DNA of 64,000 nucleotides from Streptomyces sp. NBC_00433 (GTDB lineage Bacteria; Actinomycetota; Actinomycetes; Streptomycetales; Streptomycetaceae), in contig CP107926.1 in NCBI GenBank assembly GCA_036015235.1, positions 6,033,501 through 6,097,500 on the forward strand, in the 5' to 3' direction. The translations under genes and the position numbers were made by a program. Below are positions 34,031 to 43,410 of the stretch, one piece after another. A model generated the notes under the pieces. It saw nothing but the letters and a program-made list of their open reading frames with translations. It was not told the origin of the DNA and ran no database searches. Every line of letters begins with the position of its first letter. Position 1 is the first letter of the stretch.

Positions 34031-35251
34031 TCACGAGAGCCGCTCGATCACCATGGCCATGCCCTGCCCGCCGCCGACGCACATGGTCTCCAGGCCGAAC
34101 TGCTTGTCGTGGAATTGAAGGCTGTTGACCAGCGTCCCGGTGATGCGAGCGCCGGTCATGCCGAAGGGGTGGCCGACCGCGATGGCGCCGCCGTTGACGT
34201 TCAGCCGGTCCAGGTCGATGCCCAGGTCGCGGTAGGACGGGATGACCTGCGCCGCGAAGGCCTCGTTGATCTCGACCAGGTCGATGTCGCCGATGGACAT
34301 CCCGGCCCGGCGCAGCGCCTGCTGCGAGGCCTCGACCGGGCCGTAGCCCATGATCTCGGGGGACAGCCCCGACACGCCGGTGGAGACCACCCGGGCCAGC
34401 GGGGTGACGCCCAGCTCGCGCGCCTTGGTGTCGGACATGACCACCAGCGCGGCGGCGCCGTCGTTGAGCGGGCAGCAGTTGCCCGCCGTCACGGTGCCGT
34501 CGGGCCTGAAGACCGGCTTGAGGCCCTGAACGCCCTCCAGGGTCACTCCTGCCCGGGGACCGTCGTCGGCGGCCACCACGGTGCCGTCAGGCAGCGTCAC
34601 GGGGGTGATCTCGCGCTCCCAGAAGCCGTTCCCCAGCGCCTTCTCGGCCAGGTTCTGCGACCGCACGCCGAATTCGTCCTGGTCCTGCCGGGTGACGCCC
34701 TTGAGCGCCGCCAGGTTCTCCGCCGTCTGCCCCATCGCGATGTACGCGTCCGGCACCAGGCCGTCCTCGCGCGGGTCGTGCCAGCCGGCCCCGCTCTCCT
34801 CCGCCCGCGCGGCCGTGCGGGCGACGGCGTCGCCGAACAGCGGGTTCATCGTGTCGGGCAGGGAGTCGGAATTGCCCTTGGTGAACCGCGACACCATCTC
34901 GACGCCCGCCGAGATGAAGACGTCGCCCTCGCCCGCCTTGATGGCGTGCAGCGCCATCCGGGTGGTCTGCAGCGACGAGGAGCAGTAGCGGGTGACGGTG
35001 CAGCCCGGCAGGTGGTCCATGCCCATCCGCACCGCGACGATCCGGCCCAGGTTGAAGCCCTGCTCGCCGCCCGGCAGGCCGCAGCCCAGCATCAGGTCGT
35101 CGATGTCGTGCGGGTCGAGCTGCGGCACCTTGGCGAGCGCCGTGCTGATGATCGTGGCGGCCAGGTCGTCGGGTCGCAGGTCCTTGAGCGACCCCTTGAA
35201 GGCGCGACCGATGGGCGAACGGGCGGCTGAGACGATGACGGCTTCTGGCAT
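34031..35251 (-). CDS. Thiolase (acetyl-CoA C-acyltransferase)
   Basis: 406 residues. Thiolase-fold enzyme with nucleophile Cys90 (TVTRYCSSSLQT), NGGAIAVGHPFGMTGAR (active-site His) and the second catalytic Cys in ETMCVGGGQGMAMV. It either cleaves 3-ketoacyl-CoA (beta-oxidation) or condenses two acetyl-CoA. With no hydroxyacyl-CoA dehydrogenase partner adjacent, the direction is not decided. ATG 35251 has GAGGAG upstream. Confidence 0.93.
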   Translation of the reverse strand: MPEAVIVSAARSPIGRAFKGSLKDLRPDDLAATIISTALAKVPQLDPHDIDDLMLGCGLPGGEQGFNLGRIVAVRMGMDHLPGCTVTRYCSSSLQTTRMALHAIKAGEGDVFISAGVEMVSRFTKGNSDSLPDTMNPLFGDAVARTAARAEESGAGWHDPREDGLVPDAYIAMGQTAENLAALKGVTRQDQDEFGVRSQNLAEKALGNGFWEREITPVTLPDGTVVAADDGPRAGVTLEGVQGLKPVFRPDGTVTAGNCCPLNDGAAALVVMSDTKARELGVTPLARVVSTGVSGLSPEIMGYGPVEASQQALRRAGMSIGDIDLVEINEAFAAQVIPSYRDLGIDLDRLNVNGGAIAVGHPFGMTGARITGTLVNSLQFHDKQFGLETMCVGGGQGMAMVIERLS

Positions 35252-35475
35252 CGCGACACTCCTCGGCGAGCTGCGGGCGGGCGGGTGCTTGGTGCGGCGG
35301 ATCTGCGGCGCCGACGGTGTCCCCGCGGCCTGGCCGCCGGTACGTGGCCGCGGACTCTCTGGAAAGTTACCCGCACGTATCGCAGCGAGTCACCAGCCGG
35401 ACGCTGTGATGCGGGCTACTTTCTGAGCGCTTGCTCACCCGGTGATGCTACGCCCGTACCCCGCCCCGGCGGGAG

Positions 35476-36531
35476 CTACGCCGAGCGGTGCGCGGCGCTC
35501 TCCTCGTCCGTCGCGTCCCCGGAGTCCTGCTCCGGGTGCTCCTCCGACAGCAGCCGCCTCCTGCGCCGCTTGATGAGCACCCAGCGCCCGCGCGGGCCCG
35601 ACACCGCGTCCCGCGCCGCGGTGACCTCGGTGCCGCCCTCCGCGGCCGCCTCGGCCGCCGCCTGGGCGACCGGCAGGAAGCCCTCGCCGCGCCGCACGTC
35701 CGGCCGCTCGTCGGCCTGCGGCCACACGCCGAGCGCGGCGCACAGCGTCGGCAGGACGGCCATGGCGGCCGTCGCGTACCCCTCGGCCGAGGGGTGGAAG
35801 TTGTCAGGACCGAACAGCTCGCGCGGCCTGGCCTCGAACTCGGGGCCCAGCAGGTCGCCGAGCGAGACCGTGCGCCCGCCCACCCCCACCACGGCGATGG
35901 TCTGCGCCGCGGCCAGCTGCCGGCTCATCCGCCGGGCCAGCCAGCGCAGCGGCTGGTAGACCGGTTCGACCGAGCCCAGGTCGGGGCAGGTGCCGACGAT
36001 CACCTCCACGCCGGCCGCGCGCAGCCGGCGTACCGCGTCCGACAGCAGCCGTACCGAGGTGGCGGGCGGCATGCGGTGGGTGACGTCGTTGGCGCCGATC
36101 ATGATCACCGCCACGTCGGGCGGCCCCGCCGCGGGGTCGAGGACCAGCGCCACCTGGCGCGGCAGGTCGTCGGACTGGGCGCCGGGCTGCGCGACATTGA
36201 CGAGCTTCACCGGCCGCTCGGCGACCGCCGCCAGCCCCGAGGCGAGCAGCGCGCCGGGGGTCTCCCTCGCCCGGTGCACGCCCTGCCCCGCCGCCGTGGA
36301 GTCGCCGAGGAAGACCAGCCGCAGCGGCGGCTCGCCGGTGCGGTGCGCGAACGCGGACCCGTACCGGCCGTCGGCTCGCGGCGGCACGTCCCCCGAGCCG
36401 CCGACCACCCGTTTGGCCAGCCGGACCTCCGCCAGCACCAGGCCGACCGCCGCCCCGCTCAGCAGGCTGATCCCGCCACCCCCGAACGCCGCCGCGGTCG
36501 CGATCCGCCGTGCCACCCTCGCCCTCGACAT
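35476..36531 (-). CDS. SGNH/GDSL-type hydrolase, membrane-anchored
   Basis: 351 residues. N-terminal membrane anchor (about 12-35). SGNH blocks: LVFLGDSTAAGQG (nucleophile Ser), block II Gly in 'VNVAQPGAQSDDL', IMIGANDVTH (Asn), and DNFHPSAEGY (Asp-His). It is an esterase/lipase-like enzyme facing outward. The C-terminal 70 residues are polar with a basic RRRRR stretch. ATG 36531 has a strong AGGAGGTGA with rather long spacing. In this region it is usually next to the cystathionine beta-synthase gene, with which it is divergent here. Confidence 0.88.
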   Translation of the reverse strand: MSRARVARRIATAAAFGGGGISLLSGAAVGLVLAEVRLAKRVVGGSGDVPPRADGRYGSAFAHRTGEPPLRLVFLGDSTAAGQGVHRARETPGALLASGLAAVAERPVKLVNVAQPGAQSDDLPRQVALVLDPAAGPPDVAVIMIGANDVTHRMPPATSVRLLSDAVRRLRAAGVEVIVGTCPDLGSVEPVYQPLRWLARRMSRQLAAAQTIAVVGVGGRTVSLGDLLGPEFEARPRELFGPDNFHPSAEGYATAAMAVLPTLCAALGVWPQADERPDVRRGEGFLPVAQAAAEAAAEGGTEVTAARDAVSGPRGRWVLIKRRRRRLLSEEHPEQDSGDATDEESAAHRSA

Positions 36532-36652
36532 CGAGCCCGCTCACCTCCTGTGTACTAGCCGGTACAAGAACCTGTTGCCCAGAAGAGCACGCCCGGCAAC
36601 GTCGACGCTGTCCGCGTCGTCCGCGTTTCGCCGCGGTCCGCGTGGGAGCACC

Positions 36653-36658
36653 TAGGCT
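36653..36658 (+). promoter_or_regulatory. -10 element (TAGGCT) of the cystathionine beta-synthase gene
   Basis: TAGGCT 35 nt before the GTG at 36694. The short leader includes GGAG. Confidence 0.5.
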
Positions 36659-36693
36659 GAACCCACCAACACGGAGAACCCGGAGACACTACG

Positions 36694-38082
36694 GTGCAGT
36701 TTCACGACTCGATGATCAGCCTCGTCGGCAACACCCCGCTGGTGAGGCTCAACAGTGTGACCGAGGGCATCCAGGCGACCGTCCTGGCCAAGGTCGAATA
36801 CTTCAACCCCGGCGGTTCTGTGAAGGACCGCATCGCACTGCGCATGATCGAGGCCGCGGAACGCAGCGGCGAGCTGAAGCCCGGCGGCACCATCGTCGAG
36901 CCCACCTCCGGAAATACCGGTGTGGGCCTGGCCATGGTCGCCCAGCGCAAGGGCTACCACTGCATCTTCGTCTGCCCGGACAAGGTCTCCATGGACAAGA
37001 TCAACGTCCTGCGGGCCTACGGTGCCGAGGTCGTCGTCTGCCCGACGGCCGTCGACCCCGAGCACCCGGACTCGTACTACAACGTGTCCGACCGCCTGGT
37101 GCACGAGACCCCGAACGCCTGGAAGCCCGACCAGTACAGCAACCCCAACAACCCGCTGTCCCACTACGAGTCCACCGGACCCGAGCTGTGGCAGCAGACA
37201 GACGGGCGGATCACCCACTTCGTGGCGGGCGTCGGCACCGGCGGCACCATCTCCGGCACCGGCCGCTACCTCAAGGACGTCAGCGAGGGCCGGGTCCAGG
37301 TCGTCGGCGCCGACCCGGAGGGCTCGGTCTACAGCGGCGGCTCCGGGCGGCCGTATCTGGTCGAGGGCGTCGGCGAGGACTTCTGGCCGACCGCCTACGA
37401 CCGGGACATCGCCGACGAGATCGTGGCCGTCTCCGACAAGGACTCCTTCCAGATGACCCGGCGGCTGGCCCGCGAGGAGGGCCTGCTGGTGGGCGGCTCC
37501 TGCGGGATGGCGGTCGTGGCCGCGCTCAGGGTCGCCGAGCGGCTCGGCCCCGACGACGTGGTCGTCGTCCTGCTGCCCGACAGCGGCCGCGGCTACCTGT
37601 CGAAGATCTTCAGCGACGTGTGGATGAGCTCGCACGGCTTCCTCGACGAGGGTGAGGGCGAGGCGCGGGTCTCCGACGTCCTCGCGCACAAGGACGGCGG
37701 GATGCCGCAACTGGTCCACATGCACCCGGACGAGACGGTCGGACAGGCGATCGAGGTGCTGCGCGAATACGGCGTGTCGCAGATGCCGGTGGTCAAGCCG
37801 GGCGCCGGCCACCCCGACGTGATGGCCGCCGAGGTGATCGGCTCGATCGTGGAGCGAGAACTGCTGCACGCGCTGTTCACCAAGCGCGCCACCCTGGAGG
37901 ACCCGCTCGAGAAGCACCTCTGCCCGCCGCTGCCGCAGGTCGGCTCCGGCGAGCCGGTCGCCGGCCTGATGACCGTGCTGGAGGGCGCCGACGCGGCGAT
38001 CGTGCTGGTCGAGGGCAAGCCGACCGGTGTCGTCAGCCGCCAGGACCTGCTGGCCTTCCTGGCCGGGCACGGCGCGGCCTGA
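36694..38082 (+). CDS. Cystathionine beta-synthase
   Basis: 462 residues. The PLP domain (1-320) has Lys44 in NPGGSVKDRIA, the substrate loop TSGNTG and the phosphate loop GTGGTISGTG. The C-terminal pair of CBS motifs (about 335-460) includes 'ALFTKRATLEDPLEK' and 'VEGKPTGVVSRQDLLAFL'. The combination condenses serine and homocysteine to cystathionine in reverse transsulfuration; the CBS domains may sense adenosyl ligands. Start GTG 36694. Alternative: an O-acetylserine-type sulfhydrylase with CBS domains, less likely given the full length. Confidence 0.93.
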   Translation: MQFHDSMISLVGNTPLVRLNSVTEGIQATVLAKVEYFNPGGSVKDRIALRMIEAAERSGELKPGGTIVEPTSGNTGVGLAMVAQRKGYHCIFVCPDKVSMDKINVLRAYGAEVVVCPTAVDPEHPDSYYNVSDRLVHETPNAWKPDQYSNPNNPLSHYESTGPELWQQTDGRITHFVAGVGTGGTISGTGRYLKDVSEGRVQVVGADPEGSVYSGGSGRPYLVEGVGEDFWPTAYDRDIADEIVAVSDKDSFQMTRRLAREEGLLVGGSCGMAVVAALRVAERLGPDDVVVVLLPDSGRGYLSKIFSDVWMSSHGFLDEGEGEARVSDVLAHKDGGMPQLVHMHPDETVGQAIEVLREYGVSQMPVVKPGAGHPDVMAAEVIGSIVERELLHALFTKRATLEDPLEKHLCPPLPQVGSGEPVAGLMTVLEGADAAIVLVEGKPTGVVSRQDLLAFLAGHGAA

Positions 38083-38105
38083 CCGGCGGTTCCGGTGCCC
38101 CGCAC

Positions 38106-38126
38106 CTCCCGCGGCCTGCGCGGGAG
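38106..38126 (+). terminator. Terminator after cystathionine beta-synthase
   Basis: 8-bp perfect stem CTCCCGCG / CGCGGGAG with a 5-nt loop, 24 nt past the stop. Confidence 0.6.
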
Positions 38127-38332
38127 CGGCGGGGATTCGCGGAACTGGTACACCCGCGACACGTACGCGCAGCACGGGCTTAACAAGCGTCCGGCAGATT
38201 GGGCGATGTCGAAAGGGCAGGCGATTCACCGGCCCGAACGACACGCGAACGGCGCCAAGGACCTCCGGAGCGGCTCCCGGATTCCATGGTGACCCGGACG
38301 CGCCGGCCTGGTCCTGACCCGGCCCGCGTCCC

Positions 38333-38394
38333 TCGCGGGGACCGCCGTCGTCCCGCCCTCCGGACTCGCTCCGGGGGTGCGGCGGTCCCCGCGA
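38333..38394. terminator. Long imperfect stem-loop, terminator of the 38413-38820 gene
   Basis: 15-bp perfect outer stem (38333-38347 TCGCGGGGACCGCCG with 38380-38394), plus an inner CCGGA/TCCGG stem. Confidence 0.6.
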
Positions 38395-38412
38395 CCAATC
38401 CCTTCCCGCCCG

Positions 38413-38820
38413 TCAGTCCTCGTCCTGGCGGGACTTCGACCAGGCGCTGCTCAGCCCCTGCGCGAGATTCACCCCCACGATGCCCGCCCAGCTGATGAAC
38501 AGCCCGGCTGTGCCGGCGTTCACCGCGCCGATGGCCGACAGCGGGATCGCCAGGATCATGCTGAAGCCGGCGAATCCGTAGCGGGCGAAACGCGCGCCGG
38601 CCTGCGGCGGCCCGATGGGGCGGCGGTCGGCGCGGGCGAAGGATGTCTGCTGCTGCGCGAGTTCGCGGCGCACCCGCTGCTCGACACGGCTGTCGAGCCG
38701 CTCTGTCACCTTCTCCATGAACGAGTCGATGAGTTCAGACTCGTACTCCGCTCCGAGATCCTTGCGGGCCTGCAAGGTGGCGGAGAGTTCTCTGCTGAGT
38801 TCCGGGTCGCGGGCGTCCAT
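38413..38820 (-). CDS. Small membrane protein with N-terminal helical domain
   Basis: 135 residues. A charged, helical cytosolic part (1-80; 'SRELSATLQARKDLGAEYESELIDSFMEKVTERLDSRVEQRVRRELA') is followed by two hydrophobic helices ('YGFAGFSMILAIPLSAIGAV' and 'AGLFISWAGIVGVNLAQGL'). This is the general form of actinobacterial 'integral membrane' proteins next to acyl-CoA ligase genes; function unknown. Start ATG 38820 is set by the leaderless promoter; a longer frame to 38913 would cross it. Confidence 0.7.
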   Translation of the reverse strand: MDARDPELSRELSATLQARKDLGAEYESELIDSFMEKVTERLDSRVEQRVRRELAQQQTSFARADRRPIGPPQAGARFARYGFAGFSMILAIPLSAIGAVNAGTAGLFISWAGIVGVNLAQGLSSAWSKSRQDED

Positions 38821-38826
38821 ACGCCC

Positions 38827-38832
38827 ACCGTA
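38827..38832 (-). promoter_or_regulatory. Leaderless -10 element (TACGGT on minus strand)
   Basis: TACGGT then 6 nt then ATG 38820 on the minus strand. Confidence 0.5.
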
Positions 38833-38911
38833 GAGAGCGGGGACCGTGGGCGACACTGGGGTTAGCCCCCGACTTGCCCGGGGGCCAGCCGTCCCGTAGG
38901 AGGACCACGCC

Positions 38912-40291
38912 ATGGCCGACGTACCGCTGCTGACCGCCCTTCACGGGGGAACGGACCGGGCGGACGCGCTGACCGTCGACGGGCGGAGCTGCGGTTATGA
39001 GGACCTGCTGGGCGCGGCAGGAGCGGTCGCCCGCCGGGTGGCGGGGGCCGAGGCGTTCGCGGTCAGGGCCACGGCGTCCCTGGAGACGGTGGCCGCGGTG
39101 GTCGGCGGGCTGCTCGCCGGGGTGCCCGTGGTGCCGCTGGCGCCCGACGCGGGTCCCGCGGAGAGCGAGCACATCCTGCGGGATTCCGGCGCCGAGGTCG
39201 TGGCGGTGGACTTCGCCGAACGCGCGGACTTCCGGGCGCCCGCGCGGGCGGCGGATACGGACCCGGCTCGGGGGCGTACTGACGAGGCGTCGTACAAGGG
39301 CGCGGCCTTGGTGCTCTACACCTCGGGCACCACCGGGCCGCCGAAGGGCGTCCTGGTGTCGCGGGCGGCCATCGCCGCCGATCTCGACGCCCTTGCGCAG
39401 GCGTGGCAATGGACCGCGGACGACACCCTGGTCCACGGCTTGCCTCTCTTCCATGTGCACGGCCTGGTGCTCGGGGTGCTGGGCGCGCTGCGTACCGGCA
39501 GCCGGCTGGTGCACACCGGCAGGCCCACCCCGCGGGCTTACGCGGCGGCGGGCGGCAGCCTCTACTTCGGGGTGCCCACCGTCTGGCACCGGGTGGTGCG
39601 CGACGAGGCCGCGGCAAGGGCGCTGGCCGCCGCCAGGCTGCTGGTGTCGGGCAGCGCGCCGCTGCCCGCGCCGGTCTTCCGCGACCTGCGGGCGCTGACC
39701 GGGCATGAGCCGGTGGAGCGATACGGCATGACGGAGACGCTGATCACGGTGAGCGCGCGGGCCGACGGCGAGCGCAGGCCCGGCGCGGTCGGCACCGCGC
39801 TGCCCGGGATCTCCACCCGGATCGCCGATTCCGCCGACGGCGTCGGTGAGCTCCAGTTGAAGGGCCCCACCCTCTTCGACGGCTACCTGGGCCGGTCGGA
39901 GGCGACGGCGGCGTCGTACACCGCGGACGGCTGGTTCCGTACCGGCGACATCGCGGCGGTCGAGGCGGACGGCACCCACCGGATCGTCGGCCGGGCCTCG
40001 ACCGACCTGATCAAGTCGGGCGGATACCGGATCGGCGCGGGGGAGGTGGAGAACGCGCTGCTCGACCATCCGGCGGTACGGGAGGCGGCCGTCGTCGGCG
40101 CACCGCACCCGGACCTGGGGCAGGAGATCGTCGCCTATGTGGTGGCGGACGGCGTGAGCGCGGCGGAGTTGACGGACTTCGTGGCGGCGCGGCTGTCGGT
40201 GCACAAGCGGCCGCGTACCGTCCGCTTCCTCGCCGAGCTGCCGCGCAATGCCATGGGCAAGCCGCAAAAGCGGTTGCTGCCTCCCGTCTGA
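38912..40291 (+). CDS. Acyl-CoA synthetase, malonyl-CoA synthetase (MatB)-like
   Basis: 459 residues, ANL superfamily. P-loop ALVLYTSGTTGPPKGVL (A3), LPLFHVHGLVLGVLGAL, YGMTETL (A5), GWFRTGDIA (A7), IKSGGYRIGAGEVENAL (A8) and the C-terminal Lys in NAMGKPQKRLL (A10). The HVHGLVLG stretch and 'VERYGMTETL' are very close to what I recall of Streptomyces MatB, which makes malonyl-CoA or methylmalonyl-CoA from the free acid. Substrate is inferred, not proven. RBS AGGAGG before ATG 38912; divergent from the small membrane protein gene. Confidence 0.85.
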   Translation: MADVPLLTALHGGTDRADALTVDGRSCGYEDLLGAAGAVARRVAGAEAFAVRATASLETVAAVVGGLLAGVPVVPLAPDAGPAESEHILRDSGAEVVAVDFAERADFRAPARAADTDPARGRTDEASYKGAALVLYTSGTTGPPKGVLVSRAAIAADLDALAQAWQWTADDTLVHGLPLFHVHGLVLGVLGALRTGSRLVHTGRPTPRAYAAAGGSLYFGVPTVWHRVVRDEAAARALAAARLLVSGSAPLPAPVFRDLRALTGHEPVERYGMTETLITVSARADGERRPGAVGTALPGISTRIADSADGVGELQLKGPTLFDGYLGRSEATAASYTADGWFRTGDIAAVEADGTHRIVGRASTDLIKSGGYRIGAGEVENALLDHPAVREAAVVGAPHPDLGQEIVAYVVADGVSAAELTDFVAARLSVHKRPRTVRFLAELPRNAMGKPQKRLLPPV

Positions 40292-40513
40292 CCGGGATAG
40301 GGGTAGGGGATGGGCCTGTGCGTGCGGGCCGCTCCGGACCGCTGGGGTCGCCCCACCCCGCGGTGGTTCCTAGCCGGGCGGCAAGTAAGCTCAGGCCTGA
40401 GATAACGATGCCCGCACCAACCGGGTGGCCCACCCAGGCCGCCCGGGTCGCCGATACCCCGGTCCCGCTCCGAAGGGTGGCGGTGATACGTCCTGCCATG
40501 GAGGCAGCACCGC

Positions 40514-42718
40514 ATGTTCCACCGCATAGGACGCACAGTCGTCCGCCATCCCGTATGGACCATCGTCGCGTGGCTGATCGCGGCGGTCGCGATCATCGCG
40601 ACCGCGCCCAGCCTGCCGTCCAACAGCGACGAGAGCAGCTTCCTGCCCAGCAGCTACGAGTCCATCAAGGCCATGGACCTGCAGGAGAAGGCCTTCCCCT
40701 CGGCCTTCACCCCGTCCGCGATCGTCTTCTACCAGCGCGCCGACCAGGGCAAGCTGACGGCGACCGACAAGGCCGACATCGCCAGGATCACCAAGGAACT
40801 CGGTCAGAAGAAGATCGACCAGGTCCAGAAGGTGACCGACGGCTCGCTGTCCAAGGACGGCAAGTACGACACCGCGCTGGTCCAGATGGACAAGAAGTCG
40901 GCGGGCCAGCCGAAACAGGCCGACGCGGCGAAGGCGCTGCGCACCGACTCCACGGCGCTGGCCAAGGGCACCGCGCTGAAGGTGCAGGTCGGCGGTCAGG
41001 CCGCACAGAACCTGGACCAGCAGGACGCGGGCAAGACCTCGGACGCGGTGGCGCTGATCGGCTCGCTGCTGATCATCATCATCACGCTGTCGATCATCTT
41101 CAGATCCCCGCTGATCGCCGTGATGCCGCTGATCCTGCTGCTCGGCGTGGTCTTCACGGTCTCCAACGCGCTCATCGCCGACGCGACCAAGGTCTTCGGA
41201 CTCCAGGCCAACAGCTCGATCTCCGCTCTGCTGATCGTGGTGGTGCTCGGCGTCGGCACCGACTACTTCCTCTTCCTGATGTTCCGCTACCGGGAACGGC
41301 TGCGGGCGGGTGACGAACCCAAGGAAGCGATGATCAACAGCGTCACCAGGGTCGGCGAGGCGATCGCCTCGGCGGCCGGCGCGGTCATCATCGCCTTCTG
41401 CGCGCTGGCGCTGTCCACCCTGGGCTTCCTCACCCAGCTCGGCCCGGCGCTGGCGATCCTGGTCGCGGTCACCCTGGTGGCAGGTCTGACGCTCTTCCCG
41501 GCGATCTGCTCGGTGATCCCGCCGCGCGTCCTGTTCTGGCCCGGCAAGAAGTGGCACCAGGAGCCCACCGGCACCCGCTTCGCCGCCATCGGCCGGCTGG
41601 TCGGCCGCAGGTCCGGGATGGTGGCGATCGTCTCCGGCCTGGTGATGGTGCTGCTCGCGCTGGGCACCCTCGGCTACAAGGCGTCCTACGACCTGGCGTC
41701 CGGCTCGATCCCGAAGACCAAGGAGTCGATGGTCGTCCAGGACACCCTGGCCAAGGCCTACTCCGCCGGTGCCGCCGAGCCGACCGACGTCTACCTCACC
41801 AGCACCGACGGCAAGCCGCTGACCGCCGACTTCACCGCCTACGCGAACAAGCTGCACGGGGCGGACGGCGTCGCGGACGTCACCTTCGACCGGAAGACCG
41901 ACCTGAACAAGGCCGGGACCACGGCCGACTTCACCGTGACGCTCAAATTCGAGGCCGCGACCGACCAGGCCATCAAGGCGGTCGGCGACGTCAGGACGGT
42001 CGCGCACGAGAACGCGCCGCCCGGCAGCGAGGCCTTCGTCGGAGGCTCCTCGTCGGTCTTCAAGGACATCAACGCGGCCGTCAACCACGACTACCGCACG
42101 GTCTTCCCGGTCGCCGCGGTGCTCATCATGCTGATCCTGGGCCTGCTGCTGCGCAGCGTGATCGCGCCCTGGTACCTGATCGCCTCGGTCGGCCTCGGCT
42201 TCGGCGCGACCCTCGGCACGACGGTGCTGATCTTCGGCCGTGGTGACGGACTGATCTTCCTGCTGCCGATCATCATGTATCTGTTCGTGGTCGCCATCGG
42301 CACGGACTACAACATCCTGATGATCGCGCGGCTCAGGGAAGAGGCCAAGGCGGGCCGCGACCCGCGGGAGGCGGCCAGCATGGCGCTGCGGCACGCCGGT
42401 CCGACGATCGGCGCGGCCGGGGTGATCCTGGCGGCGACCTTCGCGACGCTGATGCTGTCGGGCAACGCCTTCCTGACCCAGATGGGCTTCGCGGTCGCCT
42501 TCGGCATCGTGATGGCGGCCTTCGTGATGGCGATGTTCTTCACGCCGAGCCTCACCGCGCTGATCGGTCACGCGGCGTGGTGGCCGGGGCATGCCGACCG
42601 GGCCACCGAGCCCGCGGCGACCGGGTCGCCGACCGCCGGCGGCGTCGGCGGCGGCGGTGGCCAGGGCGGTCCCGGCGGGGCCCGCGACGCGGAGCTGGAT
42701 GATTCGCAGGCGCGCTGA
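40514..42718 (+). CDS. MMPL/RND-family membrane exporter
   Basis: 734 residues. N-terminal cytosolic stub and helix 1 (VWTIVAWLIAAVAIIA). A first extracytoplasmic domain (about 35-175) is followed by five helices with VLGVGTDYFLFLMFRYRERL, the proton-relay-type 'GTDYFLFL' signature. A second extracytoplasmic domain (about 400-525) and five more helices follow, with the repeat signature AIGTDYNILMIARLREE. This internal duplication is diagnostic of MMPL transporters, which export lipids or siderophore-like molecules by proton motive force. The C-terminus ends in a Gly/Pro-rich tail. Cargo unknown. GGAGG precedes ATG 40514. Confidence 0.93.
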   Translation: MFHRIGRTVVRHPVWTIVAWLIAAVAIIATAPSLPSNSDESSFLPSSYESIKAMDLQEKAFPSAFTPSAIVFYQRADQGKLTATDKADIARITKELGQKKIDQVQKVTDGSLSKDGKYDTALVQMDKKSAGQPKQADAAKALRTDSTALAKGTALKVQVGGQAAQNLDQQDAGKTSDAVALIGSLLIIIITLSIIFRSPLIAVMPLILLLGVVFTVSNALIADATKVFGLQANSSISALLIVVVLGVGTDYFLFLMFRYRERLRAGDEPKEAMINSVTRVGEAIASAAGAVIIAFCALALSTLGFLTQLGPALAILVAVTLVAGLTLFPAICSVIPPRVLFWPGKKWHQEPTGTRFAAIGRLVGRRSGMVAIVSGLVMVLLALGTLGYKASYDLASGSIPKTKESMVVQDTLAKAYSAGAAEPTDVYLTSTDGKPLTADFTAYANKLHGADGVADVTFDRKTDLNKAGTTADFTVTLKFEAATDQAIKAVGDVRTVAHENAPPGSEAFVGGSSSVFKDINAAVNHDYRTVFPVAAVLIMLILGLLLRSVIAPWYLIASVGLGFGATLGTTVLIFGRGDGLIFLLPIIMYLFVVAIGTDYNILMIARLREEAKAGRDPREAASMALRHAGPTIGAAGVILAATFATLMLSGNAFLTQMGFAVAFGIVMAAFVMAMFFTPSLTALIGHAAWWPGHADRATEPAATGSPTAGGVGGGGGQGGPGGARDAELDDSQAR

Positions 42719-42754
42719 GCTGCGGATTCTTCGGCGGTAACCGAGTTATCCACA

Positions 42755-42790
42755 GGGCCGGACAGGTGTCGATCACCTGTCCGGCCCTTT
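42755..42790 (+). terminator. Terminator after the MMPL gene
   Basis: 14-bp perfect stem GGGCCGGACAGGTG / CACCTGTCCGGCCC with a 5-nt loop, followed by TTTC. Confidence 0.85.
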
Positions 42791-42794
42791 CGGT

Positions 42795-42800
42795 TACGCT
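42795..42800 (+). promoter_or_regulatory. -10 element (TACGCT)
   Basis: TACGCT, 9 nt before the GTG at 42810, giving a near-leaderless transcript. Confidence 0.4.
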
Positions 42801-42809
42801 GAGACAGCA

Positions 42810-43391
42810 GTGAGTGACCGGCGGCCCGGGAGGCGGCGGCCGGTCGGCGGGGGACGGGGAAAGAGGGGGCGTGGGGCGGGTATGGGCGATCTGACGGGCC
42901 TCGCCATGGGCGGGGCGGACGCGGGCGGTAGGGCGGGGGGCGCGGCGGCGCGGGTGCGGCGGCCGCCGCCGGGGAGTGAGTGGCGGCGGCGGGCGCTGGC
43001 GGTGCCGGGCCTGGTGCTGCTGGGCGCGCTGGTACTCGTCGGCGCGGCGCTGCTGCTGAACCGGCGCGGCAAGCGGGCGGACGCGCTGTGCCACCAGCTG
43101 CCGGTGCCGTGGTCGCTGTTCGCGCTGACCTACGCGGCGCTGGTGTGCGGGGTGGCGGCGCTGGCGGTGTGCGGGCTGCTGTTCAGGGCGGCGCGGCGGG
43201 AGGGGCGGCGCGGGGTGGACTCCTGGCAGGGCAGCCTCGCGCTGGTCATATCCGTGCCCGGTGCGCTCGCGGTGCTGTTCGAGGCGACGGCCGTGTACGC
43301 GGTGCACGCCCAGGCCGGCGTGGGCTACTGGAGTTGCGCCGGCGCCCGGGTGCTGCCCGGGGCGCAAGGCCTGGCGGCGCTGCTCCAGTGA
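42810..43391 (+). CDS. Integral membrane protein, unknown
   Basis: 193 residues. Arg/Gly-rich N-terminus of about 60 residues, then three hydrophobic helices ('ALAVPGLVLLGALVLVGAALLL', 'FALTYAALVCGVAALAVCGLLF', 'LALVISVPGALAVLFEATAVYAV'). Cys residues lie near 'DALCHQLPVP' and 'YWSCAGA'. No family recognised. The start is uncertain because the N-terminus is low-complexity; a downstream ATG at 42882 is an alternative. Confidence 0.6.
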   Translation: MSDRRPGRRRPVGGGRGKRGRGAGMGDLTGLAMGGADAGGRAGGAAARVRRPPPGSEWRRRALAVPGLVLLGALVLVGAALLLNRRGKRADALCHQLPVPWSLFALTYAALVCGVAALAVCGLLFRAARREGRRGVDSWQGSLALVISVPGALAVLFEATAVYAVHAQAGVGYWSCAGARVLPGAQGLAALLQ

Positions 43392-43410
43392 CGCGGACGG
43401 GCGATGTCGC

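Larger units (their letters stand above)
38083..38412. other. Intergenic region with two terminators
   Basis: 330 nt between converging genes. It contains the hairpins at 38106-38126 and 38333-38394. A short open frame (38095-38292) has no RBS or family features and I do not call it. Confidence 0.55.

Noticed and set aside
38095..38292. 65-codon frame in the gap after cystathionine beta-synthase
   Set aside because: No RBS, low similarity to any protein I know, and it starts inside a terminator hairpin region.
40390..40401. Perfect 12-bp palindrome CTCAGGCCTGAG before the MMPL gene
   Set aside because: Short palindromes are frequent in GC-rich DNA and no TetR-type regulator is adjacent; not enough to call an operator.
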